Below are positions 49,525 through 57,725 of a stretch of 64,000 nt of DNA, piece by piece (the first letter of the stretch is position 1; every line of letters begins with the position of its first letter). Below the pieces are notes generated by a model. That model searched no databases, was not told the origin of the DNA, and was given only the letters and a program-made list of their open reading frames with translations. This stretch comes from Microbacterium candidum (GTDB lineage: Bacteria; Actinomycetota; Actinomycetes; Actinomycetales; Microbacteriaceae), in assembly GCF_030315975.1 (NCBI RefSeq), contig NZ_JASXSZ010000003.1, positions 305,079 through 369,078 of the forward strand, read 5' to 3'. The position numbers and the translations under genes are program-made.

Positions 49525-50244
49525 GTGAGCGACACCACGCCCGACCCGACGCCCGAAGGCACCGACGCTGCGGCTCCCGCGGCCGATGGCGCCGCCGAGG
49601 CCGTCTCGTCCGCGGCGGAGCAGGCCGCAGACACCGCAGCACCTGCAGCCGCCGCAGCCGACGCCACACCCGCCTCCGAGCCGGCTCCGGCTGCCGACGC
49701 CGCAGCTCCGTCAGCCCCCGAGCCCGCACCGGCCGCGCCGGAGCCGCAGGCCGCCCCCGCGCCGCAGGCCGCCCCCGCGCCGCAGGCCGCCCCCGCGCCG
49801 CAGGCCGCTCCTGCGCCGGAGGCCGCCCCCGCGCCCGAGGCGGCACCTGCAGCCCCCGCCTACGCTCCCGCGCCCGAGCAGGCCGCGCCTGCGTATGCGG
49901 CACCTCCCGCCTACCAGGCGGCACCCCCGGCCCCGGCGTACGCGGCCGCTCCGGCCTACGGGGCTCCGACGGGTCCCAAGACCAATACGCTGGCGATCGT
50001 CTCGCTCATCTCGGCACTCGTCGGCCTGTTCATCGTCCCGTTCATCGGCAACCTCGTCGCCGTGATCACCGGTCACATGTCGCTGTCCCAGATCAAGCGC
50101 ACCGGCGAGGCCGGTCGAGGCATGGGGCTCGCCGGCACGATCATCGGATGGGTCGGGCTCGGGCTGTACATCATCGTGGGCATCATCGTGATCCTGGTGA
50201 TCATCGCCGCGTTCGCGGCCCGCGCGCGCTACGGCACCTACTGA
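49525..50244 (+). CDS. DUF4190 membrane protein with Pro/Ala-rich N-terminus
   Basis: A 239-residue protein. Residues 1-150 are a low-complexity Ala/Pro/Glu tract with six PQAAPA/PEAAPA hexapeptides, then YAxPPAYQ repeats. The C-terminal 75 residues are the DUF4190 double-helix membrane domain (NTLAIVSLISALVGLFIVPFIGNLVAVITGHMSLSQIKR, then GLAGTIIGWVGLGLYIIVG). The function is unknown; the extended tract could span the wall or be cytoplasmic. GTG at 49525-49527 follows GAAAGG. The codons are strongly GC-biased like the neighbours. Confidence 0.83.
   Translation: MSDTTPDPTPEGTDAAAPAADGAAEAVSSAAEQAADTAAPAAAAADATPASEPAPAADAAAPSAPEPAPAAPEPQAAPAPQAAPAPQAAPAPQAAPAPEAAPAPEAAPAAPAYAPAPEQAAPAYAAPPAYQAAPPAPAYAAAPAYGAPTGPKTNTLAIVSLISALVGLFIVPFIGNLVAVITGHMSLSQIKRTGEAGRGMGLAGTIIGWVGLGLYIIVGIIVILVIIAAFAARARYGTY
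49744..49851 (+). repeat. Six tandem 18-bp repeats coding PQAAPA
   Basis: Units at 49744, 49762, 49780, 49798, 49816 and 49834. The first three are identical at DNA level; the last ones have diverged (Gln to Glu, synonymous changes). Copy number is likely to vary between strains. Confidence 0.85.
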
Positions 50245-50260
50245 GCCGGAACGCGCCCAT

Positions 50261-50294
50261 CGAGCGCCCGGTCGCCATTGCGGCCGGGCGCTCG
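50261..50294 (+). terminator. Terminator after DUF4190 gene
   Basis: A perfect 11-bp stem CGAGCGCCCGG / CCGGGCGCTCG with a 12-base loop, 16 bases past the stop codon. No T-run. Confidence 0.6.
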
Positions 50295-50326
50295 ACGTGT
50301 CTGCGGCGGCGTAGGCTGGAGGCACC

Positions 50327-50767
50327 GTGAAGCGCTCGTCATCCACTCCTTCCGCCACGTCCCTGCCCCGGGCACCGCGCGACGAGGTCGGCGCGCGGTC
50401 CGTGCGGTATCTCGTGATGATGGGCGTCCGCGTGGCGTGCTTCATCCTCATGGTCGTGGTCCAGCCGTACGGGTGGTACACGTGGATCTTCGGCGCTGCG
50501 GCGATCTTCCTGCCGTACATCGCGGTGGTCCTCGCGAACGTCGGCCAGGAGGGCAAGGCGAATCCCGCCGAGAACCCCGAGCGCGCCCTTCCCGCGGCGC
50601 CCGATGCGACCCAGACAGATGCCGAGGCGGCCCAGCATCCGGTTCTGCGGATCTCGGAGACCCCGCAGGTCGACACGGCTCCCCCGGCGAAGACCGACGA
50701 CGCATCCGCCCCGCGCGGCGACTCCGGCGCGCCCGGCTCCTCCGCGGACGGAGGGACGGCGCGGTGA
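50327..50767 (+). CDS. DUF3099 membrane protein
   Basis: A 146-residue protein with two transmembrane helices (about 26-46, and 50-70: SVRYLVMMGVRVACFILM, then WIFGAAAIFLPYIAVVLANV) and a disordered acidic tail. The DUF3099 family is actinobacterial with no known function. The GTG at 50327 follows GGAGG. A TAGGCT hexamer lies 9 bases upstream of it (50312-50317). It overlaps the next gene by GTGA. Confidence 0.83.
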   Translation: MKRSSSTPSATSLPRAPRDEVGARSVRYLVMMGVRVACFILMVVVQPYGWYTWIFGAAAIFLPYIAVVLANVGQEGKANPAENPERALPAAPDATQTDAEAAQHPVLRISETPQVDTAPPAKTDDASAPRGDSGAPGSSADGGTAR

Positions 50768-50985
50768 CGGCGGCATCCGACGCGCGCTGCTCGCGCGCGG
50801 GCTGCACCGCGGATGCGCAGTGGGAGGTCCGCTGGCGGAATCCGCGCATCCACACGGCCGACCGGGTGAAGGTCTGGCTCGCCTGCGATGACCACGTCGA
50901 CTACCTGAAGGAGTTCCTCCGCGCGCGCGACTTCCCCGTCGAGGTGCTCCCCTTCGCCGCATCCGGGTCGCGAGCCGCCGGATGA
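50764..50985 (+). CDS. Small Cys-rich protein between DUF3099 and SURF1 genes
   Basis: A 73-residue protein that I cannot assign to a family with a known role. It has CSRAGC near the N-terminus, then WACDDH-like LACDDHVDYLKEFLRARDFPVEVLPF; two Cys plus CxxH suggest a zinc ribbon. GTG overlaps the DUF3099 stop and its TGA overlaps the SURF1 ATG, so all three genes are coupled. It may assist cytochrome oxidase assembly because of this context, but that is inference. Confidence 0.7.
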   Translation: MTAASDARCSRAGCTADAQWEVRWRNPRIHTADRVKVWLACDDHVDYLKEFLRARDFPVEVLPFAASGSRAAG

Positions 50986-51896
50986 GCCGTCGCAGCGCTC
51001 CCGCGGCCGTCCGCTGGACGGCCTATGTCGGCGTCGCCATCGTCTTCGCGATCGCATGCGCGTTCCTGTCCAACTGGCAGCTGTCGAAGAACGTCGCCCG
51101 GTCGGGGCAGCTCTCCCTCATCTCGGAGAACTATGACGCGAAGCCCGTAGCCCTCAGCGAGCTCCTTCCGACAGGCGCCACGCTCATCGCATCCGACCAG
51201 TGGCGCCCCGTGACGATGACGGGCGAATACGAGCCGGACGCCCAGCTGCTCGTGCGCAACCGCGTCCACGGCGGCACGGCCGCCTACGAGGTGCTCGTCC
51301 CCTTCCGACTGGTCGACGGACGCGTGTTCCTCGTCGACCGCGGCTGGGTCGCGCCCGGGAACACGCAGTCGCTGCCCGACCACGTTCCGGCTCCGCCGCG
51401 GGGCACGGTCACCCTGGTGGCGCGCCTCCAGCCCGGTGAGCCGCTCCCCCCGTCCGGTCGGAGCGCCCCGCCGGGGCAGGTCCCGTCGATCAACCTCCCG
51501 CTCGTCGCCCAGGAGTCCGGGGCGTCATCCCTCGAGCAGGGTGCGTACGGAACGCTCATCTCGGAGTCGCCCTCCCCGGCATCCGTTCCGCAGGCGCTCG
51601 AGGCCCCGTCCGACGACCCCGGCCCGTATCTGTCGTACGGCGTGCAGTGGATCCTCTTCGCCGTCATGGGCTTCGTGTTCATCTGGTACGTCATCCGATC
51701 CGAACGCCGCGCGCGCCGCGAGGACGCCGAGGATGCCGCAGCCGTCGCCGCGCTGGCGGCCACCGACCCGGAGGCCGCTGCGGCGCTCGAGGCGCAGTCG
51801 TCCGTCCGGCGCACGCAGCGCGCCCTCTTCCCCAAGAAGAAGGCGGACCGTGACATGGCCGACGAGGACGACCTCCTCGACAAAGCCGGTCGCTGA
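50982..51896 (+). CDS. SURF1-family cytochrome c oxidase assembly protein
   Basis: A 304-residue SURF1 protein with two membrane anchors: N-terminal TAYVGVAIVFAIACAFLSNWQL (about 11-30) and a C-terminal WILFAVMGFVFIWYVI (about 225-240). The domain between has NRVHGGTAAYEVLVPFRLVDGRVFLVDRGWVAPG, the SURF1 signature. The acidic C-terminal extension (about 60 residues) is long for the family. It helps mature haem-copper oxidase. ATG overlaps the preceding stop. Confidence 0.9.
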   Translation: MSRRSAPAAVRWTAYVGVAIVFAIACAFLSNWQLSKNVARSGQLSLISENYDAKPVALSELLPTGATLIASDQWRPVTMTGEYEPDAQLLVRNRVHGGTAAYEVLVPFRLVDGRVFLVDRGWVAPGNTQSLPDHVPAPPRGTVTLVARLQPGEPLPPSGRSAPPGQVPSINLPLVAQESGASSLEQGAYGTLISESPSPASVPQALEAPSDDPGPYLSYGVQWILFAVMGFVFIWYVIRSERRARREDAEDAAAVAALAATDPEAAAALEAQSSVRRTQRALFPKKKADRDMADEDDLLDKAGR

Positions 51897-51946
51897 CCCC
51901 TGACGGACGGGACCGGTGCGGCCACGCCGCACTGGAGACGCGCGCC

Positions 51947-53545
51947 TCAGGCGAGGGTGATGAGGTCGATGTAGTCGCGACCCCAGATGTCCTCGACGCC
52001 GTCCGGCAGGATGAGGACCCGCTCGGGGTTGAGCGCCTGCACGGCGCCCTCGTCGTGCGAGACCAGCACGACGGCGCCCTCGTAGTGCGCGAGCGCTCCG
52101 AGGATCTCGTCGCGGGAGGCCGGGTCGAGGTTGTTCGTCGGCTCATCGAGGAGCAGCATGTTCGCGCTCGAGACGACGAGCGTCGCGAGCGACAGACGGG
52201 TCTTCTCACCGCCTGAGAGCACCCCCGCCGGCTTCAGGACGTCGTCCCCGGTGAACAGGAACGACCCGAGCACCTTGCGGGCCTCGGTCGCGTTGATGTC
52301 CGGGGCCGCCGACATCATGTTCTCGAGCACCGACCGGTTCACATCCAGGTTCTCGTGCTCCTGCGCGTAGTAGCCGATCTTCAGGCCGTGCCCCGGTTCC
52401 AGCTGACCCGTGTCGGGCTTGTCGACGCCGGCGAGGATCCGCAGGAGAGTCGTCTTCCCGGCGCCGTTGAGGCCGAGCACGACGACCTTCGAGCCACGGT
52501 CGATCGCGAGGTCGACGTCGGTGAAGATCTCGAGCGACCCGTACGACTTCGACAGGCCGGAGGCCATGAGCGGGGTCTTGCCGCACGGCGCCGGCTTCGG
52601 GAAGCGGAGCTTCGCGACGCGCTCCTCCTGACGCACGTCGTCGAGACCGGAGAGCATCTTCTCGGCACGCGCGACCATCTGGTGCGCGGCTGCGGCCTTC
52701 GAGGCCTTCGCGCCGAAGCGTGCGGCCTGCAGCTGCAGCTGGGTGGCCTTCTTCTCGACGTTGACGCGCTCCTTCTTGCGGCGCTCCTCGTCGGCCACCC
52801 GCTGACGCAGGTAGTTCTTCCAGTTCATGTTGTAGACGTCGATGACCTGGCGGTTCGCGTCGAGGTAGAAGACCCGGTTGACGGTCTCCCCGACGAGCTC
52901 CACATCGTGGGAGATGACGATGAGGCCGCCCTTGTAGCCCTTGAGGAACTCGCGCAGCCACACGACGCTGTCGGCGTCGAGGTGGTTGGTCGGCTCGTCG
53001 AGGATCATGGAGTCCGCGTCGGAGAACAGGATGCGCGCGAGCTCGATGCGCCGGCGCTGACCGCCGGAGAGCGTCTTGAGCGGCTGGTCGAGGATGCGGT
53101 CCGGCAGCGACAGGTTGTGCGCGATGGATGCCGCCTCGGCCTCGGCGGCGTAGCCGCCGAGCGCCTCGAAGCGCTCCGTGAGGTTCGCGTACTTGCGCAT
53201 CGCCTTGGCCGCGGCCGCGCTGTCGTCCGAGGCCATCGCGAGGGACGCCTCGTGCATCCCGATCGCGAGGGTGCCGAGACCGCGCGCGTCGAGGATGCGC
53301 GTGCGCGCCAGCATCTCGGGATCGCCCGAGCGCGGGTCCTGCGGCAGGTACCCCAGCTCACCGGAGGTCTCGACCTTGCCCTCGGAGGGAAGCAGGTCGC
53401 CCGCGAGCACCTTCGTCAGAGTCGTCTTGCCAGCGCCGTTGCGCCCCACGAGTCCGACCTTGTCGCCCGCGTTCACGCGGAAGGACACGCCCGACATGAG
53501 CACACGAGCGCCCACTCGGATCTCGAGGTCATGTACGGCGAGCAC
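51947..53545 (-). CDS. ABC-F family ATP-binding protein
   Basis: A 532-residue soluble ABC-F protein with two ATPase domains. First: GRNGAGKTTL, LSGGQRRR, DEPTNHLD. Linker of about 80 residues (NYLRQRVADEERRKKERVNVEKKATQ). Second: GLNGAGKTTL, LSGGEKTR, DEPTNNLD. Such proteins act on ribosomes, as translation factors or antibiotic-protection factors. GTG at 53543-53545 is the best start (VLAVHDLEIRVG); no clear ribosome site. Whether it is EttA-like or resistance-type cannot be decided. Confidence 0.9.
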   Translation of the reverse strand: MLAVHDLEIRVGARVLMSGVSFRVNAGDKVGLVGRNGAGKTTLTKVLAGDLLPSEGKVETSGELGYLPQDPRSGDPEMLARTRILDARGLGTLAIGMHEASLAMASDDSAAAAKAMRKYANLTERFEALGGYAAEAEAASIAHNLSLPDRILDQPLKTLSGGQRRRIELARILFSDADSMILDEPTNHLDADSVVWLREFLKGYKGGLIVISHDVELVGETVNRVFYLDANRQVIDVYNMNWKNYLRQRVADEERRKKERVNVEKKATQLQLQAARFGAKASKAAAAHQMVARAEKMLSGLDDVRQEERVAKLRFPKPAPCGKTPLMASGLSKSYGSLEIFTDVDLAIDRGSKVVVLGLNGAGKTTLLRILAGVDKPDTGQLEPGHGLKIGYYAQEHENLDVNRSVLENMMSAAPDINATEARKVLGSFLFTGDDVLKPAGVLSGGEKTRLSLATLVVSSANMLLLDEPTNNLDPASRDEILGALAHYEGAVVLVSHDEGAVQALNPERVLILPDGVEDIWGRDYIDLITLA

Positions 53546-53695
53546 GGCGGAGGTCCGATCTGTCGAAAAGGGGACGTGGCCGACTGGCCAGCCATCCACT
53601 ATACGGGGAGGGGCGGACCGAGCCGTCCGGCGAATACCTCTCCAGAGGGATGCGAACGGTACTCGGGAGGGATGTGCGTCCCGCGGCCGGCGACG

Positions 53696-53701
53696 TACCG
53701 T
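53696..53701 (+). promoter_or_regulatory. -10 element of DedA-family gene (leaderless)
   Basis: TACCGT, 6 bases before the GTG. Confidence 0.4.
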
Positions 53702-53707
53702 GCCTGA

Positions 53708-54316
53708 GTGCATGTCATCAACGACCTCATCCTGGCCCTCGTGACGAGTCCCTGGATCTACGTCGCGATGCTCACCGTCGCGCTCGTGGACGGCTTCTTC
53801 CCGCCCGTCCCCAGCGAAACGGTGCTCGTCGCGGCGGCGGCTGTCGCGGCATCGACCGGGAAGCCGGATCTTCTGCTGCTCGGGGCCTCCGCCGCCGTGG
53901 GGGCCGCGCTCGGCGACAACATCGCATTCGCGATCGGGCGCAGGGTCGGCACGGCGCGCTTCCGATGGATGCGCCACCCGCGCGCGGTGCGGGCGTTCGA
54001 CCGTGCCGGCGCCGCCCTCGACACGCGCGGGGCCGGGCTCATCCTCGGGGCGCGGTTCATCCCCGTCGGCCGGGTCGCCGTGAACGTGTCCGCGGGAGCG
54101 CTCGGCTACCCGTGGCGCCGGTTCGCGGTGCTGAGCGTGCTGGCCGGCGTGTGCTGGACCGTCTACAGCGTCGCGCTCGGGCTCCTGGCGGGAGCGTGGC
54201 TGCGCGATCAGCCCGTGCTGAGCGCCATCGTGGGCATCGTCCTCGCGATCGGCCTCGGCTTCGTCGTCGACCGGATCATCGCCGTGCGGCGCCGGAGTGC
54301 GAGGGCGGCGGCCTGA
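53708..54316 (+). CDS. DedA family membrane protein
   Basis: A 202-residue VTT-domain protein with several hydrophobic helices. Conserved region: GFFPPVPSETVLVAAAAVA, ALGDNIAFAIGRRVG and ARFIPVGRVAVNVSAGALGYPWRRF. DedA proteins act as phospholipid or undecaprenyl phosphate flippases and in membrane homeostasis. GTG at 53708 has no ribosome site but a TACCGT hexamer 6 bases upstream. The two-component genes follow 13 bases later, so cotranscription is possible. Confidence 0.87.
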   Translation: MHVINDLILALVTSPWIYVAMLTVALVDGFFPPVPSETVLVAAAAVAASTGKPDLLLLGASAAVGAALGDNIAFAIGRRVGTARFRWMRHPRAVRAFDRAGAALDTRGAGLILGARFIPVGRVAVNVSAGALGYPWRRFAVLSVLAGVCWTVYSVALGLLAGAWLRDQPVLSAIVGIVLAIGLGFVVDRIIAVRRRSARAAA

Positions 54317-54329
54317 CAGGATGGGCTTC

Positions 54330-55577
54330 ATGAGCAGACGGCGCCGCACCGCTGCAGACGGGACGGCGGATGTCGCGCCGCAGCGCGTGCGCCTGCGCGA
54401 TCGCATCGATCCGCGCACCGTGGCGCTCGGGGCGCTCGTGCTCGTCTCGGTGGCACTGTTCTCCGTGCTCGTGCCTCTCGCCATCGGGCTCTACGGCGAG
54501 CCTCCGGCCTACGCGTTCCTGTTCGGCGCCATCCTGTGCGGCGCACCTCTCCTGGCGCTCCGCTCTCCCCGCTGGTCCGTGCTGCTCTTCACGATCGCTG
54601 CCGTCGTGCTCCCCCTACCCGTCGCCGTGGACGGGGGAACGCCATGGCCCTGGCCGTGGTCGGTCCCAGCGCTCCTCGCTCTCGTGCTGTTCGTCGGCAC
54701 GCTCACCGTCGTCCACGGCTGGCGCTCGGCGCTGCTCGCGTGGCTGCTCAGCATCGGCGGCACCCTCGTCGTCGCGATCGCGGGGTCGGGCGCGGTGCCC
54801 GTGGCGGCCGGGATCGTCAATCTCGTGATCGTGACATCGATCTCCGGCGCCGCACTGCTGGTCGCCGTGCTCGTCGCGAGCCGCATGCGAGTGGGCGCGG
54901 AGCTGACGCGCGAGCGCGCCCTCGGTGCGCAGGAGCACGACCTGCGCGTCGCGGTCGAGGAGCGGGCACGGATCGCGCGGGAGCTCCACGACGTCGTCGC
55001 ACACGGGATGTCCCTCATCCAGGTCCAAGCCTCGACGGCCCGCTATCGGCTCCCTGAGCTCCCCACGGATGCTGTCAGCGAGTTCGACGAGATCGCGCGC
55101 ACGGCGCGCGCCTCCCTGACCGAGATGCGGCGTCTCCTCGGCGTCTTGCGCACCGAGGGCCAGGAGGCTGATCTCGCGCCGCAGCAGGGCGTGCGCGACA
55201 TCCCATCTCTCGTGGAGAGCGCGCGCCGCACCGGAGCGGTCGTCGACTTCACTCCCCCCGCCGTCTCCGAGTCCGTGCCACCCGCCGTCGACATCGCCGC
55301 CTACCGCATCGTGCAGGAGGCCCTGAGCAACGCGCGCCGGCACGCAGCCGGCGCACGAGTGGACGTCACCGTCGACGTCGACGGTGACGCCGTGCGGATC
55401 CGCGTCCATTCCGCCGCGCCGGCGGGAGGCGCCCCTCCAGCCGCCCCGGGCGGTGGTCACGGCATCCGCGGCATGCGCGAGCGCGCCGCGCTCGCCGGCG
55501 GCATCCTGCGCGCCGGAGCCGACCCCGACGGCGGCTGGACCGTCCGCGCCGAGCTGCCCTTGGAGGAGCACGTATGA
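54330..55577 (+). CDS. NarL/DesK-type sensor histidine kinase
   Basis: A 415-residue membrane histidine kinase. Four or five helices span about 32-190. The HisKA_3 box is RARIARELHDVVAHGMSLI (phospho-His near residue 222). The ATPase domain has IVQEALSNARRHA (N box) and GGGHGIRGMRERAALAGG (G box). It phosphorylates the response regulator encoded next, overlapping by ATGA. ATG at 54330 is chosen with AGGATGG upstream; an ATG 9 bases earlier is possible. The signal is unknown. Confidence 0.87.
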   Translation: MSRRRRTAADGTADVAPQRVRLRDRIDPRTVALGALVLVSVALFSVLVPLAIGLYGEPPAYAFLFGAILCGAPLLALRSPRWSVLLFTIAAVVLPLPVAVDGGTPWPWPWSVPALLALVLFVGTLTVVHGWRSALLAWLLSIGGTLVVAIAGSGAVPVAAGIVNLVIVTSISGAALLVAVLVASRMRVGAELTRERALGAQEHDLRVAVEERARIARELHDVVAHGMSLIQVQASTARYRLPELPTDAVSEFDEIARTARASLTEMRRLLGVLRTEGQEADLAPQQGVRDIPSLVESARRTGAVVDFTPPAVSESVPPAVDIAAYRIVQEALSNARRHAAGARVDVTVDVDGDAVRIRVHSAAPAGGAPPAAPGGGHGIRGMRERAALAGGILRAGADPDGGWTVRAELPLEEHV

Positions 55578-56245
55578 CCATCACCGTCCTGATCGCCGAC
55601 GACCAGGCGATGGTGCGCGCCGGCTTCGCCGCGCTCCTCGACGCACAGGACGATGTGCGCGTCGTCGGTCAGGCCGCGAACGGAACGGAGGCGGTGACGC
55701 TGTCGGCGCGACTCACGCCGGACGTCGTCCTGATGGATGTGCGCATGCCCGAACTCGACGGGATCGCCGCGACCCGCCGCATCCTCGGCCCGGATTTCCC
55801 CGCAGCCCAGGTCCCCCGCATCCTGATGCTCACCACGTTCGACATCGACGACTATGTGTACGACGCACTCGAGGCGGGCGCCAGCGGGTTCCTTCTGAAG
55901 GACGCGCTGCCCGAGGATCTCGTCCACGCGGTGCGGATCGTCGCCGGAGGAGACGCGCTGCTCGCCCCGAGCGTCACGCGGCGGATGATCGAGCATTTCA
56001 CCGCCCGCCGCCCGCGCACAGGCCCCGCCGACGTGCGCCTGGGCGAGCTCACCGACCGGGAGCGCGAAGTGCTGACCCTGATCGGTCGCGGCCGCTCCAA
56101 CACGGAGATCGCCGGCGATCTGTTCATCTCCGAGCAGACGGTCAAGACGCATGTCGGCAAGGTGCTGGCGAAGCTCGGCGTGCGCGATCGCGTCCAGGCC
56201 GTCATCTTCGCGTACGACGCGGGACTCGTCGAGCCCGCATCCTGA
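55574..56245 (+). CDS. LuxR-type (NarL) response regulator
   Basis: A 223-residue regulator with a receiver domain (phospho-Asp in VVLMDVRMPELDG, about residue 55, and Lys in FLLKDALPEDL) and a LuxR-type HTH (LTDREREVLTLIGRGRSNTEIAGDLFISEQTVKTHVGKVLAKL, about 158-205). It pairs with the upstream kinase. Direct repeats at 56262-56298, just past its stop, are good candidate binding sites for controlling the acyltransferase gene. Confidence 0.92.
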   Translation: MTITVLIADDQAMVRAGFAALLDAQDDVRVVGQAANGTEAVTLSARLTPDVVLMDVRMPELDGIAATRRILGPDFPAAQVPRILMLTTFDIDDYVYDALEAGASGFLLKDALPEDLVHAVRIVAGGDALLAPSVTRRMIEHFTARRPRTGPADVRLGELTDREREVLTLIGRGRSNTEIAGDLFISEQTVKTHVGKVLAKLGVRDRVQAVIFAYDAGLVEPAS

Positions 56246-56261
56246 ACGCCCCCCTGCATCC

Positions 56262-56298
56262 CACCACGGGGTGATCGAGAACCGCACCACGGGGCGAT
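56262..56298 (+). promoter_or_regulatory. Direct repeats upstream of acyltransferase gene
   Basis: CACCACGGGG(T/C)GAT occurs at 56262-56275 and 56285-56298, 23 bp apart (about two turns). The second ends 22 bases before a TAGCCT -10 (56321-56326). The position is right for an activator. Confidence 0.55.
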
Positions 56299-56320
56299 GC
56301 CCTTCGCGTCATCGCGTCCA

Positions 56321-56326
56321 TAGCCT
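56321..56326 (+). promoter_or_regulatory. -10 element of acyltransferase gene
   Basis: TAGCCT lies 29 bases before the GTG with a GAGGAGG ribosome site between. No -35 is evident. Confidence 0.4.
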
Positions 56327-56355
56327 CCCCGGGACATCGTCCCGAGGAGGAACCC

Positions 56356-57642
56356 GTGACCGCTGTATCCATCGTGACCAGCCCGCCCGCCACGGCGGGC
56401 AGGGACCGTGCCGTCGACCTCGTGCGGGCCCTGTGCATCATCGGGGTCGTGACGCTCCACGCCCTCATGGTGGGGGTCACCGTGTCGGCGGCCGGTCCGT
56501 CCTTCGTCAACGCCAGTGACGGCTCGTGGTGGATCGTTCCGCTCAGCTGGGTCTTCCAGGTGATGCCCCTGTTCTTCGTGATCGGCGGGTTCTCCGGAGC
56601 GACCGCCCTGCGTCGTATGAGGGCGCGCGGTGAGGATGCAGCGGCCTTCGTCGGCGGGCGGATCCGCCGCCTGCTCCTGCCCGCGGCGGTGACGATCGGG
56701 ACGGCCGGAGCCCTCCTGGCCGTGCTCTCGAGCGCCGGTGTCCCCGCCTCTCTGGTGGAGCTCGCCGGCTGGCGCTACGCGCAGCCGCTGTGGTTCCTCG
56801 GGGTCTTCCTGCTGTGCCAGGCACTCCTGCCGGTCATGCTGAAGAACCACGACCGTGCGCCCCTGCGCACGCTCGCCGTCTTGGTCGCGGCGGCTGTCGC
56901 CGTCGACGTCGTGCGCGCAGTCACCGGGATCGACGCGATCGGCTTCGTCGATCTGCTGTTCGTGTGGCTCGCGCTCCAGCAGATCGGGTTCTTCCTGGCG
57001 GACGGCTCGATCGACCGCATCCCCGTCCGCGCCCGAGTCGTGATCGCCATCGTCGCCGTCGCGCTCCTCGCCGCCGCCTTCGGAGCGCGCGTCTACTCCC
57101 CCGATCTCATCGCGAACATCAATCCGCCCACGACCGCGCTGGTCCTCGTCGGAGTCGCCCACACCGCGGTGTTCTCGCTGGTCCGCGGCCGGATCGCCCG
57201 GTTCGCGGAGCGGCCTCTCCCCGCCGCTGTCACGCGCTTCGTCTCCGCTCGGGCGATGACGATCTACCTGTGGCACATGCCGGTGCTGCTGGCTCTCGCC
57301 GGCATCAGCGCACTCGTCGCGATGGCGACCGGCATCGCTCTTCCCGCGCCTGGCGGGGCGGAGTGGTGGCTCAGCCGGCCTATCTGGCTCGCCGCCGCGC
57401 TCGGAGGCACCGCGCTCGTCGCGATCCGTCTGACTCGGTTCGAGTCGATGCCGGTTCCCCCGCTCTCCGGGAGCGCCGGGCGACTCGCGGTGTCCGTGCT
57501 TGTCGGCGTCACGGCCGTGGCGCTGCTGCTCGTCGTGGGAACGAGCCCCGGCACCGCCGTCGTCTCCGTCGCGCTCCTTCTCGCGTCCCTCAGGATGTCC
57601 ACGCGGCCCGCGCCCGCGCCCGGGTTCGTCGTCCACGCATGA
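56356..57642 (+). CDS. Acyltransferase 3 family membrane protein
   Basis: A 428-residue polytopic membrane protein (about ten helices) of the acyltransferase_3 family. N-terminus DRAVDLVRALCIIGVVTLHALMVG includes the conserved His. Later features: FVIGGFSGATALRRMRARGED, GGRIRRLLLPA and LYLWHMPVLL-like TIYLWHMPVL. Members transfer acyl groups to sugars, peptides or lipids at the membrane. GTG start after GAGGAGG. The adjacent two-component system and repeats suggest regulation; the acceptor is unknown. Confidence 0.87.
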   Translation: MTAVSIVTSPPATAGRDRAVDLVRALCIIGVVTLHALMVGVTVSAAGPSFVNASDGSWWIVPLSWVFQVMPLFFVIGGFSGATALRRMRARGEDAAAFVGGRIRRLLLPAAVTIGTAGALLAVLSSAGVPASLVELAGWRYAQPLWFLGVFLLCQALLPVMLKNHDRAPLRTLAVLVAAAVAVDVVRAVTGIDAIGFVDLLFVWLALQQIGFFLADGSIDRIPVRARVVIAIVAVALLAAAFGARVYSPDLIANINPPTTALVLVGVAHTAVFSLVRGRIARFAERPLPAAVTRFVSARAMTIYLWHMPVLLALAGISALVAMATGIALPAPGGAEWWLSRPIWLAAALGGTALVAIRLTRFESMPVPPLSGSAGRLAVSVLVGVTAVALLLVVGTSPGTAVVSVALLLASLRMSTRPAPAPGFVVHA

Positions 57643-57652
57643 TCGTCCACAA

Positions 57653-57680
57653 CCACAATGAAATCGCGACGGCATTGTGG
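57653..57680. promoter_or_regulatory. Candidate bioY operator
   Basis: CCACAATG (57653-57660) and its exact complement CATTGTGG (57673-57680) with a 12-base spacer, located 33 bases before the bioY -10. GTCCACAA at 57645-57652 repeats part of it. Confidence 0.45.
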
Positions 57681-57712
57681 ACGCCGTCCAAGATCCCCGT
57701 CGACCGAGCCCA

Positions 57713-57718
57713 TAGGCT
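57713..57718 (+). promoter_or_regulatory. -10 element of bioY (leaderless)
   Basis: TAGGCT, 7 bases before the ATG. Confidence 0.45.
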
Positions 57719-57725
57719 GAGCATC

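Noticed and set aside
49744..49851. CRISPR-like repeat
   Set aside because: The 18-bp repeats are adjacent, in-frame and code for PQAAPA; there are no spacers and no cas genes.
51947..53545. ABC-F gene as an antibiotic resistance determinant
   Set aside because: It has the ordinary layout of housekeeping ABC-F proteins, without signs of transfer; resistance cannot be claimed from sequence alone.
57643..57725. Riboswitch before bioY
   Set aside because: With the -10 seven bases before the ATG there is no leader to hold one.
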